Part shown: positions 40,657 to 51,631 of the stretch, in pieces
Numbering within the stretch: the stretch's first letter is position 1
Layout of the letters: every line of letters begins with the position of its first letter
Notes under the pieces: model-generated
Database searches by the model: none
Told to the model about the DNA's origin: nothing
The model's input: only the letters and a program-made list of their open reading frames with translations
DNA from: Gracilaria gracilis
Lineage: Eukaryota > Rhodophyta > Florideophyceae > Gracilariales > Gracilariaceae
Direction: 5' to 3'
NCBI GenBank assembly: GCA_030374805.1
Contig: JARGSG010000074.1
Location: forward strand, 1-64,000
Length of the DNA: 64,000 bases
Position numbers and translations under genes: made by a program

Positions 40657-40791
40657 TGAACAAGTGCGCACCCTCCCTCCCGGGTCAGGTGGCTTGCGGC
40701 CGTCGGCCGCTGTCCTTTAATCTGGCCACCGGTTGGAACGTGTGGACACTGTGGCCCGTTCCTCTCGGTGGCCACGACTACCTAATTTACA
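40657..40791 (-). repeat. Copia 2, 5' LTR (135 bp)
   Basis: TG...CA-bounded on the minus strand. It is followed on its inner side (40641-40656) by the primer site TGGTAGCAATCGCGAC. It shares the central GGAACGTGTGGACACT block with the copia 1 LTR. Confidence 0.92.
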
Positions 40792-40796
40792 CCGAA

Positions 40797-40933
40797 TGTC
40801 GCGCCGGGACGGGTGCGCAATTCATTTATATAGTGCACGCTGCCAGTGCATTGCTGTGCACCTGTCGCGGCATTGCGCACAAGTGACACTTGTGTGGCGC
40901 TCTCGCCTTGCATGAGGCAAACGGATATTAACA
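40797..40933 (-). repeat. Copia 3, 3' LTR, inner part
   Basis: Follows the second CCGAA at 40792-40796. Aligns with 46696-46833 (GTGCGCAATTCATTTA..., GCATTGCTGTGC..., GGCGCTCTCGCCTTGCA). The rejoined LTR is 207 bp. Confidence 0.85.
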
Positions 40934-41544
40934 GCGCGAAGCGACTACTCTTCCTACTCCACTAACAGGGTCGAATCACTGAGCCTAATAGATGAACAAG
41001 AACATTCAAAACGACGACCGAAAAGCGAGGTCGGACAACATGACTTCTCTCTAAATCCGTCTCTCCCATAGCAACATCTTTCAGGTGCTATAGGCGTGGT
41101 GCAACAATTTAAAGTATTACCAAATAAATCATGCAAAAGCTCAACACACATTTCAACCCACTAGCACAAAGCTAAATAGCCACAAATGTTCATATTAATA
41201 AACTCTAACTCCAAGTATCATGCCAAAATTCAGTAAAGCAAAAACACATAAAACTTTGTCGTAAAATAAAAACATGCAAACAAAAACCATTTAAATCAAT
41301 AATTCCACCATTTTAACAATAAAAAGAGCACAAAAACAAAAAACAACAACACATATTTGCTTTTGTATTCAACAAAAACCCAACTATTCTTTATAGAACT
41401 GCATCACGCTGACTGTTCTTGTCAATTCGGAGAGAGACTCTCAGTTTTGCAATACATCAGCGATCTGTAGACTTCTTGTAATTCGATGTAGTTAAAATTT
41501 TTGATCTCTTTCTAGGTCTCGCATGTAATGCATGTTTAAGTCAA
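40934..41544 (-). other. Copia 3 3' untranslated part, AT-rich
   Basis: No gene is seen. A-rich on the plus strand, in contrast with the GC-rich younger elements. A purine-rich stretch (GGAGTAGGAAGAG on the minus strand, near 40960) may be the remnant polypurine tract. Confidence 0.45.
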
Positions 41545-44500
41545 TTAGTTTTGACATATATGTAAATTCCGGGTGATAGCCACAGCAACTGAACCAACGG
41601 TTTTGTTCTTTGTATTCTTTAAGCACTGATCCTTGCACCAAAGGTAAATGTGTGAGAAATCATCATACATCTCTCTTATCCACGTGAAGTCCTTCGTGCA
41701 AGTATAAAAAGCAATATACTTTGCCTCTTCTGAAGAAAGCCCAATGACAGTTTGTAGATTCAATTTAATCATAATAGCAGCGTCGCTGACAACGATATCA
41801 TACCCTTTTGTACACTTACGAGTCTCACAACCCCCGTTTCAATCGATATCAGCGTATTCACAGAATGAAATAGAAAAAATGGTGCTTTTAGCTGGGTATT
41901 GAATTCCATAGTTTAAAGTACCCGCCAAATACCTAAATATTCGTTTGAGCAGCTATAGATTCCGGTCACATGGGTTATGTAATTGCTTTGAAAGCGCCAA
42001 GATGGAACTGGAAAGGTCAGAACGGGTAGATACAGAAATTTAAATTAACACGCCGATCCCAGACCTTTACTTCGCATGATTATCGGTCGAAAGAATGACT
42101 TCATCTTCACCAGACGGCAGTACATTGGCAGCCATAGGGGAAGCTGGCCCAACAGCATTGCACTTTTGCATACCAAACTTCTTGAAAACTTGTAGTGCAT
42201 ATCCGTATTGGTTCACCTTAATGCCCAAAGGAGACCGCTGAATATTCCACCCGATGAATGAATTCAGCTCCTCGTAGAGCTTCACATAAAATGTTGCAGA
42301 TATTTTATGTTTGTAGTCATTTCTAAATTTAGCATTGTTCGCAGCAAATGCGCAGTCGTCGACTATGACAGCCAAGATCAGAAATTTGTCCTGCTCGCAG
42401 AACATGAAGACGTGAGAGTTGATTGCTGATGTCACAAAGTTCTACGACAGCCGAGCTTCAGAAAAGAGGGAACCCTATATAATTCCAGTTTGGACAGCAC
42501 CGTAGATGGAGTTAAAATTTTTGCAGACATGGCCTGGCTTTTCCAAAATGCCAGTGGAGTTGAATAGTTCTTCCATAATGACCGGGACATCCAGTTTTCC
42601 ATTTAAGTAGGCTTTCGATATTTCTACTCCCTCCAGTAAAAGGTTTTGCGCTGCGGCAACTGAGAGAAAAATGCGTAGTGCTTCATGAAAAGCTACTGGC
42701 GCATAATTGTTGAGTGGGTCGAAGTCGATGAAGGGCTCCTGCTTGTCTCCCGGTAGATGGCAGTATGCCTTCTTCAAGAACTTCTTTTCGATTCCATCCA
42801 ACATCTTCTCTCTGAAGACCCAAATGTGGGGAACCGGTTTCATCCAGGGTTTTCTGGGGATAAGTTCCCAAGTGTTCCCCCAGATGAGTGCGTTCCTCTC
42901 TCGGTCGATGACCTCACACCAACGGGGATCCCTGCCTGCTTCCTTGAAACTACTTGGAACGTTGCGGTCGTACACAGTTTTCTTGGAGACCCATACATTT
43001 GGAAAGTTAAGCGTGATTGTTGTCATCGACTTTACCAAGTGTTCTTCCAAGTCAAAACCGTTATCGGTCTATGAGGTATAGTCCGTCTCCTCTTTCCCCT
43101 GTTGGCGAGTTATACCCTCCAGAAGGGTGGAGGTCTTTGGAAGAGGAGAAGAGTTGACAGCCTTGCAGACCAGAGTATGGCAAGTGACGGCCGAGTTCTT
43201 CTCCGGCACAAACACACGAGCGAGGTATTGTCGTTCTGCATGACCACGAAGTGCGCGAAGACAGAACGTGGGAGGAACTTCTTAGATGCCACGGTCTTGG
43301 ACCGATATACGAAGGCATAGCCAGGCTGACCAAAGTTCGGAATGTCCATGAAGTCGATTGTTGTAAAAGAATCTCATTCGGAAATCGGTATCCGTCCCTG
43401 TATCCTTCAGGAAGGAGTTCTATTTCGTAGGCAGTTGGGGTGGTGCACTGCCTCCGCCCAGAAAGAAATAAGCAGTTTGCTCTCGAAGAGGAGCACAGAA
43501 GCTCTGGTCCAATGCTCTTTGATAAGCCTCTCCGCGTCGCCATTCGATTTGGAGGCGTAGGTAGGAGATTAGTCCAAGAAAGTGCCGTGATCGAAGCAGA
43601 ACGTGTCCAACTCGGTGCTTTTGTGCTCGCCGACCCTGTCCAGGCGAACATTCTTCAAGCGAAACGAGAGGTTAAGTTCTAACTCCATTCGGTGTTTGTA
43701 CCAATCCAGGTGCTTCAAAATACTGTCACCAGTCTTGTTTATCAAGACGAAAACGTCCGACATTGATTTGTGGTCATCTAGTATGTCCATGGCATATATT
43801 GCGCAAGAGAGAGATGGCTAAATATTTCCCCACAGGTTCATATAAATAAGCTCCAAAGGACTTGATTTTGAAACGGATCGAGAACGAGCAGGAAGTGGGT
43901 TCCGTTTTGTCTTGCCCGTTAGGCAAGGACGCACGTCAACGAATCCAATATCGAACTTTCACAGTAGGGCACAGAGTCGAAAGACTTAGCAGGGTTCTTG
44001 TATCTACCTGGGTGAAGACGACCAGTTCGACCGTGCCTTTCCAAAGCCAGCTCCAACTCCTGTTTGCTGTTACTTGCATTCACGACCATCACTTTTTGGA
44101 GTTATCAGTGAGCTCCATGACGAAGATGCCTTGGTTGATTTCTGTTTTCCAAATGATTTCAGAGTTTCGTTTAGGATCCATGATGAAATATCCATTGAAT
44201 GGCCGAATGTGGGAGTGAACATTACCATGAACCGATAATGAGAACGCCAACAGAAAGGATTTTCGACTCAAAAGCAGGCTCGTAGTAAGCCTCGATGACT
44301 TTATTACGGTTTAAAGGTATCCAGACGTGACCTTTGCCAACGAGACGAGCTGTACCCGAAGCAGCCTGAACAGTCTCGATCTCAATTCGTTCGTAACTAA
44401 TGAAAGACTTCATTAAATGGAAGAAGTGGTGAGTTGCCCCCGAGTAAAAATATGCCGAGTCCAACTTTGATTGTGAAAGCAAAGGCATTTTGCTCTTGAA

Positions 44501-45560
44501 CCTAGCCACATTGCAGTTGAAGCCCGTTGAAGGATGTCGATCATCATTTCTTTGCATCACATATGAACAAAGGCTGGAGTTATGGTTTGAGTTACGATTA
44601 TCATTTCCATCCCTCTTTGGTGCAAGGCCTGAGTTCCAGGTTGACTGATATTGTTCTCCTTTGTGAGACCCATATTGTGAACGACGAAAACCATCGTTGT
44701 TGCGATTAGATTGTTGACATTCGTTGTAGTTGTGCTGGTTATCATTATTACCAGACTCGACAGGTTTCAGTTTGTAGCAATCTCGAACGTAGTGTCCACG
44801 ACGACCGCAATAATAGCAGTTATCATCGAAGCGGCTCTTGGTAGCAGAGGACTTGTTGCGCTGGTGTAGTTGCTTCCGACCGCCCTTTCTGGCTTGGTTG
44901 GCCTTTGGTTGAGTCGTAGGCGTAGACAAAGGACGTGAAATTGATGGGTTCTTGGGGTTCTTGCGACGAGCCACTTCAGCTTCGACAGCGTTCACAATGA
45001 AGTCGAACCCGACATCGGCTGGGTTCGACATCATGGCCAGAGGAGCAGAAGAATTGCGAACACTTCGAATGAGTTTGGGTACTTTGTCTTTCTCCGAAAG
45101 TTCCTCATCGAAAGTGGCAAGTTCACCAACTACTTCTAGGAACCTAGAGATGTGCTTGTTCCAATCTTCGCTGACCTTGTAAACCAAAGTGTACAGACGA
45201 TGACGTATGTTCTGTACACTTTGCGCGTTAGAGGTTGAATACACGCGCGGCAGTTCATCCCAGAGATCTTTGGCCGTTTCGTCATCATCGTTGACGAACA
45301 TTCGAAAAAGGGCAAGCGGAGAGTCATCGATACAGAGCGTGATGATGTTTTTTGCCTTGACTGCCTTCTCAAACTAAGATCTCATCGCTCGGTTTGCGAG
45401 GTTGAAGCCTTCAGGACGTCGGTCAAGACCGGAGAGAAACGGGTCGTCTCTACGGAGATAAGCCAGAAAACGGCGACGCCAGAGAATGTAGTCGGTGGGG
45501 ACCTTAAGCTTAGGAAGCCTGCCAAGGATTACCTCATCCGTGCCTCACATCGTGGCGTAC
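41545..45560 (-). pseudogene. Copia 3 gag-pol, heavily decayed
   Basis: Collinear fragments in different frames. Gag runs from about 45560 (DYILWRRRFLAYLRRDD) through 44900 with an early in-frame stop. A zinc knuckle CYYCGRRGHYVRDC lies near 44800. A protease remnant YFYSGATHHFF near 44440 has Tyr in place of the catalytic Asp. Integrase pieces follow (FDHGTFLD, FGQPGYAFVYRS at 43061-43790). RT pieces include PLNNYAPVA (42475-43050) and VIVDDCAFA (42067-42435). RNase H has GLSSEEAKYIAF (41545-41772). There are many stops and frame changes. Its sequence is clearly diverged from copias 1 and 2, so it belongs to another copia lineage. Confidence 0.85.
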
Positions 45561-46613
45561 GGGGATTGACGGGGAAAAGTGAATGATCAACCTTTTTTGT
45601 ACGAGAAAAATATATCGCAACCTACAGGGTTGGAACTTTTGTTATTCTTCTCCAACTTCTCACACTTCTTCAGAAATTTACTTCGCCAATCCTCTACCTG
45701 TGGAGGAGATGTATACTTGAGGTAGCCCTGACCCACCTTAGGGAGTCAGGCGATCGATGTAGTACGGATCCCTGCAATTAAGCACCTAGCCCCGCCCCCC
45801 ACAATCGGACCTTTTCGAGATTTTCGAAACCAGCGTTGCTTGTTAATGTTAACTTTATGCCAGTTGGGAGGTTCCTAGGTTCCAAGATTATGTAGCACGG
45901 GATGTTGTGTTTTTTAAGCCGGGAAACGGTTGCGTAGGAGACCAAAACCCCGAAACCCATCAGCGACACCCTCACGGTGAAGGCAGAAAAGTCTCTTCAA
46001 AAGTATTGAAAACAAAAACAAAGTGGATGCCTTCTCGGTAACCAAGACAGATGAGATTCTCCAGTGGTGGAAGATTTATAGGGCTTGCGAAATTGAGAGA
46101 TCATTAGTGGCATAGTGTTAATTACACACCGTCGAAAACGTCTCCTGACCTCCATTGAATTTGAAGAGCTTTATAGGTAGCATATGACGTAAGTATGATG
46201 GGAATCGTTGGAAACCTAGCATAGAAAATTTTAGCGTAGAATTTATAGCGTAGAAATTCTTTTTTTCTGATTTTGGAATTTGACGGAGCAAGAAGATAAT
46301 TGAGTTTTTTTCAAAGAAATTAAATCGACAGTTCTGAAATTGAGAAGAGAATTGGTTCGATGTAAAGAACTATATCGGCTTGTCGCTTAGTCGTCCATAG
46401 TAATGGTGAAATTGAGAAGCATTTCAGATCTGCACGGTGTATACACGCAGACCGTACATCTGTGTACGTTACAACTGCAGAACTCGCAATTTTCTCATGC
46501 TTACGCGGTAGTTGCGAGACGTAGAACTTGTAGAAGAATGATGTGAGTTGTTACCGTGTAGAAGACGCGCGAGGACCAATTGAAAGTATGCGGCCTGGGC
46601 CAGTTGCCGCCAG

Positions 46614-46625
46614 GCGATGCTACCA
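46614..46625 (-). promoter_or_regulatory. Copia 3 primer-binding site
   Basis: TGGTAGCATCGC directly follows the 5' LTR on the minus strand, the same start as in copia 1. Confidence 0.65.
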
Positions 46626-46833
46626 TGTAGCGCTGGAGAGAGTGGGAGCAGGGAAGGTCATGACGATCGCATGGCTCCCCCGCCGGTGGGCCGAGTGCCA
46701 GGCCGGGCCGGTGCGCAATTCATTTACAGAGTGCATGCTGCCAGTGCATTGCTGTGCCCTTGTCGTGTCATTGTGCACAAGTGACACGTTTGTGGCGCTC
46801 TCGCCTTGCAAGCAAGGACGACGGATGTCAACA
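46626..46833 (-). repeat. Copia 3, 5' LTR (208 bp)
   Basis: Begins TGTTGACATCC and ends GCGCTACA on the minus strand. It pairs with the split 3' LTR at 28637-28706 plus 40797-40933. Confidence 0.85.
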
Positions 46834-46834
46834 A

Positions 46835-47125
46835 AAAGCTCCTCTCTCTGCTTGTGCGAGCAAAGCCTTTAACCCTCTACTTTTTCGTGCCTTCCCCCTA
46901 CGCCGCCTCCTCCGGCGGCCCAGGAGATATTTCTAATCTCCGCACACGTGTGGTGGGGCATGCACCACACGTAGGTAAGACGCCCCGCCACTCATTCCGT
47001 GATAACGTGGCATGGGCGAGCGTGCACGCTGAAAAACAGTTTTATAAATATGCTTCTACTTCACCCATCGTCTTTGCCTCCATCTTCTCATTTCTCAACG
47101 TAGCTGCCTTTATATCGCAGACGTG
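46835..47125 (+). repeat. Foldback element, main left arm
   Basis: Continues from 28636 after copia 3. Reverse-complementary to 47195-47491: shared blocks include the CTCTGCTTG...CGAG block, GCCGCCTCCTCC, GAGATATTTCT, ACACGTGTGGTG..GCATGCACCACACGT, GATAACGTGGCA and the GCACGCTGAAAAACA block. Smaller nested palindromes such as ACGTGTGGTG/CACCACACGT are present. Confidence 0.88.
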
Positions 47126-47194
47126 GCCCGGCTCTCGGCAGAACGACAGAAAGCACGCGTAGTCCGCTTCGGGAATCCAAACCGTACCGGGCTG

Positions 47195-47554
47195 AATAGA
47201 GGCGTCGCTGCGGTAAAAAGCCGGCGATGTTGAGAAGGGAGAAAGTGGAGGCAGGGAAGCTGGATGAGATAGAAGCATATTTATAAAAATTGTTTTTCAG
47301 CGTGCGCACTCGCCCGTGCCACGTTATCACGGGCTGAGTAGCGGGGGTTGTTGCCCACGTGTGGTGCATGCCGCACCACACGTGTGAGGAGATAAGAAAT
47401 ATCTCCTCCGCCCCTGGAGGAGGCGGCGCAGGCGGAGAGGCACGAAGAAGTAAGGGGGTAAAGGGTTAGCTCGCCCAAGCAGAGAAAAAAACTTTCAGGG
47501 CTAACGGGTCAGGCTCAGCTGGTGGGCTGGCACTCGCGCGGGACGTGTTTGTGC
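47195..47554 (-). repeat. Foldback element, right arm
   Basis: The inverted partner of the left arm (28574-28636 plus 46835-47125), about 360 bp, uninterrupted. It shows the empty copia 3 target site (GCTGAGCC...CCCTGAAAG joined to TCTCTGCTTGG on the reverse strand). The arms flank a short centre of about 70 bp. No target duplication is evident at the outer ends. Confidence 0.88.
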
Positions 47555-47690
47555 ATTTGCATGCCGGACAACACGTTTGCGAAGATTATAAGTATTTCCT
47601 GCCCCGCCGGAGGAGGCGGCGCAGGGGTGAGGCACGAAGAATTAGAGGGATAGCTCCCCCAAGCAAAACAAGGAGCTTTCATATCATGGT
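47555..47690 (-). repeat. Diverged third copy of the foldback arm
   Basis: Repeats the order of the right arm in the same orientation (TTGCATGCCGGACAACACGT, GAGGAGGCGGCGCAGG, GAGGCACGAAGAA, CCCAAGCAAA) with many mismatches. Probably an older arm or a tandem part of the same repeat family. Confidence 0.6.
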
Positions 47691-48387
47691 GTGTTCTTCT
47701 AAAACTTTGGAATATGAACCCATTCATGACTAGCCCTCAATTCAACCTCGAGCTACGATGCGTTCCAACCCTCTTCGTGAACTTCGGCTTGATTTCTTCC
47801 GCTAGTTATGGTCTGTACCTCGTGCAACTCGCGCACGATGGTCGTCAAGCGCCCGTGAAGTTTTGTCACGTGGTGGTTATGAATGCGTACGGCGTCCGCA
47901 ATCTTGACAGCAACGAGTGGCATCAACTTTTCCTTAACCAGATTTCTCTGTTCTTTGCGCAGGAGGTCATCCTAAGTTCTTTCGTGGGGTTGAAACTTGT
48001 GAGGTGGTGTTCAAACGTGGCTACAGCCGTCACAGTTTACGTCCGGCTAGTCCTCCAAGGTCTGACATATTCTCCCTCTGAAAATTTTTTTGCCTCTGAA
48101 TCATCTTCACGGTCTATTGAGCAACGCATTTGGAGGGAGAAGCGCAAGACACGAAGACGTTTGGAATTTTCCCCTCGATGGGGTAGCAGAGCGAACGGAG
48201 CACTCCGGGAATTACACAGCTAGCCTAGGTGTAAATCCGAGGTCAATCCGTGGCAAAAAGCGTCGGAGTGTTGATGTACACCTCCGCCATATTTGGGTCT
48301 GATTTCGCCCATATTTTGGCCCTATGAAGAAAATCGATATTTGTTTATCTTCGCTGGATAGACTTTCTCACAAGTTTTCGAGATAAA
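47691..48387. other. Unassigned segment with one open frame
   Basis: A plus-strand frame at 47714-48223 (169 codons, ATG start) contains a hydrophobic stretch near residues 90-125, but no family is recognised, and it lies among repeats. I treat it as a possible chance frame. Confidence 0.2.
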
Positions 48388-48440
48388 CGTCCATATTTCG
48401 GCCATATTTCGACCATATTTCGGCCATATTCCGGCCATAC
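48283..48440 (+). repeat. CCATATTTCGG tandem motif cluster
   Basis: CCATATTTGGG, CCATATTTTGG and then four or five near-head-to-tail CCATATTTCGG/ATTCCGG units (48389-48440). The unit is about 11-12 bp and resembles CArG-type boxes (CC-A/T6-GG). It may be a degenerate minisatellite. Confidence 0.75.
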
Positions 48441-48459
48441 ACGGTGTACATAGGGGAAA

Positions 48460-49453
48460 CGCATCAAGAGGCACCGATCCACGCCTTGAAAGGTATCGCT
48501 GGCGCATTGCCGTCGCCAATAGAGGACGCGCAGGTGTGCTAAAACACCGGCACAGTTCAACGTCTGACGTCCGGGAACACACAAGGCGATGAACTGCTAC
48601 TGCAGAATGGAGACCGGACGGATGTTGCCTCCTCAGTGGAGGAGACCGATCGTTCGGAGGTGAAATTGGTTGTCAGAGACTGTATGATCACGGCATACCC
48701 AAGTCTGGGAGGTGCATTTGCCTCAGCCGATGACCACACCGGAAGCCCTGCAGAGCCCACGGCCATAGCAGTACAGGTGAAAATCACTCTAGGTGGACAG
48801 AAGCCGAGCGAGTTCGACGCACGGGCGGCACGACAGGATCCATTTCCCGTGCGTGACCCGCCTCCCTTGCAGGATGGCAATGCACATGAAATTGCATGCC
48901 CTGGGCGCACGCGTGCCAGAGAGAGTGCCACGGAGAGTGAAGAGCCGTCAAATAATGGTAGTTTTTTAATTGAAACGGCTCACCAAGGCAACAAGACGGT
49001 TGGGATCACACAGAACGCCCTAAGACACGAACCGTGCTCAATTCGCGTGAGCGAACACCGCTCGCTAGCCCCCGCACGGAGGTTCGTTCCCCGTCGATAG
49101 GAACGATCTCGCCGGGACACCGAAAGCTCGCATTCTGGATCCCGCGGGAACCCCATAAGCAAGTTGCTCCAGGCCCCTCACAAAAGAGCGTAACACTCCG
49201 GGGAGATTCCCATGGAGCACGACCGAGACCCGGTGTAAAGAATGCATTGCCACAGAAATGGAAGTCGGGGACCATCACAGGCGAATGCCACGTCAGTGGA
49301 AAAGAAATCCACCTCGCGGGCTTGGATCCCTTGGTTGCCTCGGATGAAGAATCACTGTTCAAGGCGACGGGCGAGTGGAGTGTCTTGGAACGCGAATTCG
49401 TAGTCTACCATATAATGAAGCACGGCCAAGACTCTACTAGAGAGCTGTTATAA
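48460..49453 (+). other. Unrecognised plus-strand open stretches
   Basis: Two overlapping frames (48636-49100 and 49034-49453), both rich in Pro, Arg, Gly and Ser, could be a single reading frame broken once. No catalytic motif is visible. They end shortly before an A/G-rich tract (49669-49706) and are convergent with the minus-strand homologue of the gypsy antisense protein. They may therefore be the remains of a related element, but I cannot prove it. Confidence 0.3.
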
Positions 49454-49880
49454 AAGTCCGTGGGTACGGCTACCCTACTGCGGAAAACACGCACAAACCC
49501 ATCGAGCACCTACAGCGCTCTAGGTTCCTACAGTAACACCGAAGGAACGGCACACCGAGAACCGACACGGGCGACGAAGCCCTAGTGGGTTAATGCCCCC
49601 ATTAGCTATGCCACTCAGGCGGAAAATTCGACGCTTCCGCGAACGAGCCACTATACAGTGGAATAAGAAATGGAGAAGAAGAAGAAGCCTGAAAAGAAGA
49701 AGTTAATGAAGAATCGGGATTTACCGTTTAAGTGGAATACCTCCCTAAAGTAAGGAGCATCAGCCCGTCACGGGCCCTGCCCCGTGAGAAGGGCGAGAGA
49801 TGAAGAGAATTTGCTAGAGCCGGTAGCAACTGGCAACATTTAATGATAGGTCAAAGATATATTGGTATCTTTGAAGGGTA

Positions 49881-51631
49881 TCACGAGCTCATTAGCCTCC
49901 ATTGAAAAGTTCGATCACACGTTGTGGGTCCGGAACTGGACCAACGATCTTGAGCGAACCACTGAGCCGCAAGGTCCCGCAAATGCGCCAGGTCGGTCAG
50001 TGTGTCCGACACGGGCATGGCCATGTCGCGAAGGAAATTGCGAATGACGATCTCCTGGGTGTCAGTACTCGAGCCGGCACCGCCCGCAGAAGCGGAGGTT
50101 TGCCGTATTCCAATTGCGCTGGACGTAGCCTGCGTTGCCGCATCAGCCGATCCGCCTTCACCACCAGTTAAGTCGATCACGTCGATTTGCAGGTTTTCGT
50201 CCTGGTCCATAGGGCTTTCTGCACCATTAAGGCTCTCGTGATATTCGTCTTTGATAAAGAAGAACCCGCGAGGATGGCCTTCTGGGATATTCTGTTCGAT
50301 CTGAAGGCGCTCCGGTGCCTCAGCGGCTGATACTGTCCCCCATTACTATCGTTCATAGTATACCAAATCGACATGGATGACGTCGCGTCCGGGAGACCGG
50401 TCTGTAACCCGAAAGATACCCTCGGAGACCTGACTGGCCGGTACGAAGTCCCACTCGACAGCGTCGATGACCTCCACCAAAAACACGACTTCCAGCGCTT
50501 TACAGACGGATCCAAGCACATCGGTGAGGTCCAAATTCCTAATGAATCTGCCACTCATATCCGGCACGCAACAAAGCCGGTGGTGATCAAACGCCTCCCA
50601 GAGAAGAGACGCTGCGACACGGACAGTCCATTTGGTGGAAAGGATGCTCCATAGGCCGCGCGCCGGATTCTTCATGTAATACGACCCAACGTACATCAGG
50701 CATGGTGGGAGTTCCAATGGCACCCTCAGCAGACCTCGACGACAGCCTGGAACGATGGCAGTGGCATTTATCGCCCTTGAAGGGAACGCCCCGTGATTTG
50801 CTTATCCTCCGAACATTAGTACGGCCCTAAGATTTCAAAGCGGGATCGCCACTTCCACTCGTGAGAGAGAAATTCAAAGAACTCGCGCCGCGACGACTTT
50901 CCGGGGTACCAGAACTTGGCTCGAAGGATCGGATGAGGCCATAAGATGATATCCTGGTGGAGCTTGGCGACATCCGCATAGTGGTAAATCACGTCCAAGA
51001 CGACAGCCAGTCGATCTCCATACTCCACTTCGCCGTACGTATTGTAGTAGTTCACGTCAAACTCGTAATGGGACGGAACTGGATGCTCTTTTTGAGCCCG
51101 GAAGTGTCACACATACCCAATGCGGACAGTCTCCCGGCGAGTGAACGCCTGGCTCACGCTCTTCGTATACCAGAGACAACCTGGATGAACCGTGATACGT
51201 GTGAGCCAGTCCCGTGAGTGGACGACGCTGACTAGAAGCCCTCCGAGGAGATAGCCGTCAAAGGTGTCAGAGTTGATCAATGCGTCATCCCGAATGGCTT
51301 CGGCATGGAACCACGAGGCTTGCGCAAACAGGCCAATGTGGCGGTGAGGATCGCGCACGCAAAGGCCTTCAAGACTGGGCCATTCGCACGTACTCCTTGG
51401 CACGCTCGCGTGGAACCAGTTCGACACAGGGGCTGGATCAGGAGTTACTGCCGACGCGACGGACGCCATACCAGAAGTGAAAGCACCCGAAGATTGATGG
51501 AGGGGCATGGACCGGAACCGCTGACTGGCAGCAGTCATTTGCGCAGTACAAACCGAGGGAGAACCGGGGCTACCGGAGGTGTTGTTCTTGTTAATAGGCA
51601 TTGTTGTGTGGGTGAGAGTCGAAGGTGCCAA
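49881..51631 (-). pseudogene. Decayed homologue of the gypsy-linked plus-strand protein
   Basis: Four open pieces in different frames follow the order of the protein at 1-2571. The first (51631-51107) contains SDTFDGYLLGGLL, matching PTLDTYLGLF. The third (50723-50346) has MPLELPPCLMYVGSYYMKN against MSLSVPTPPVLAYFGSYITRN-like sequence, WSILSTKWTVRVAASLL against WSIALAEWAILVAILAL, and VEWDFVPASQVSEG against WEVFDPVSWKVVSR. The last (50210-49881) has EIVIRNFLRDMAMPVSDTLTDLAHL against ACVVNFQRAGPTSVVEALTLLESIL-type spacing. It also contains an acidic DVIDLTGGEGG motif resembling a SUMO-interacting site. Low identity but consistent order supports common origin. At least three frame changes make it non-functional. 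Confidence 0.5.

Larger units (their letters stand above)
28707..40791 (-). mobile_element. Copia element 2, partly decayed, interrupted by copia 1
   Basis: Its LTRs are 40657-40791 (intact) and 28707-28735 plus 34742-34850 (split). They differ by three substitutions and one 3-bp indel. CCGAA flanks both ends (28702-28706, 40792-40796). gag-pol has point nonsense and frameshift lesions but is otherwise full length. The order, leader structure and LTR all resemble copia 1, so both belong to one family. Confidence 0.92.
28637..46834 (-). mobile_element. Copia element 3 (oldest), host of the nested copias
   Basis: Its 5' LTR is at 46626-46833 and its 3' LTR is split into 28637-28706 and 40797-40933. 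Rejoined, the halves align along all ~207 bp with roughly thirty differences, far more than the younger copies show. AAAGC flanks both ends (28632-28636 and 46835-46839). The right arm of the foldback shows what the unoccupied site looked like. The primer site follows the 5' LTR, and the coding part is heavily decayed. Confidence 0.85.

Noticed and set aside
47714..48223. 169-codon frame as a confident gene
   Set aside because: It starts next to a repeat arm, lacks motifs and has no supporting context; kept only as a low-confidence note.
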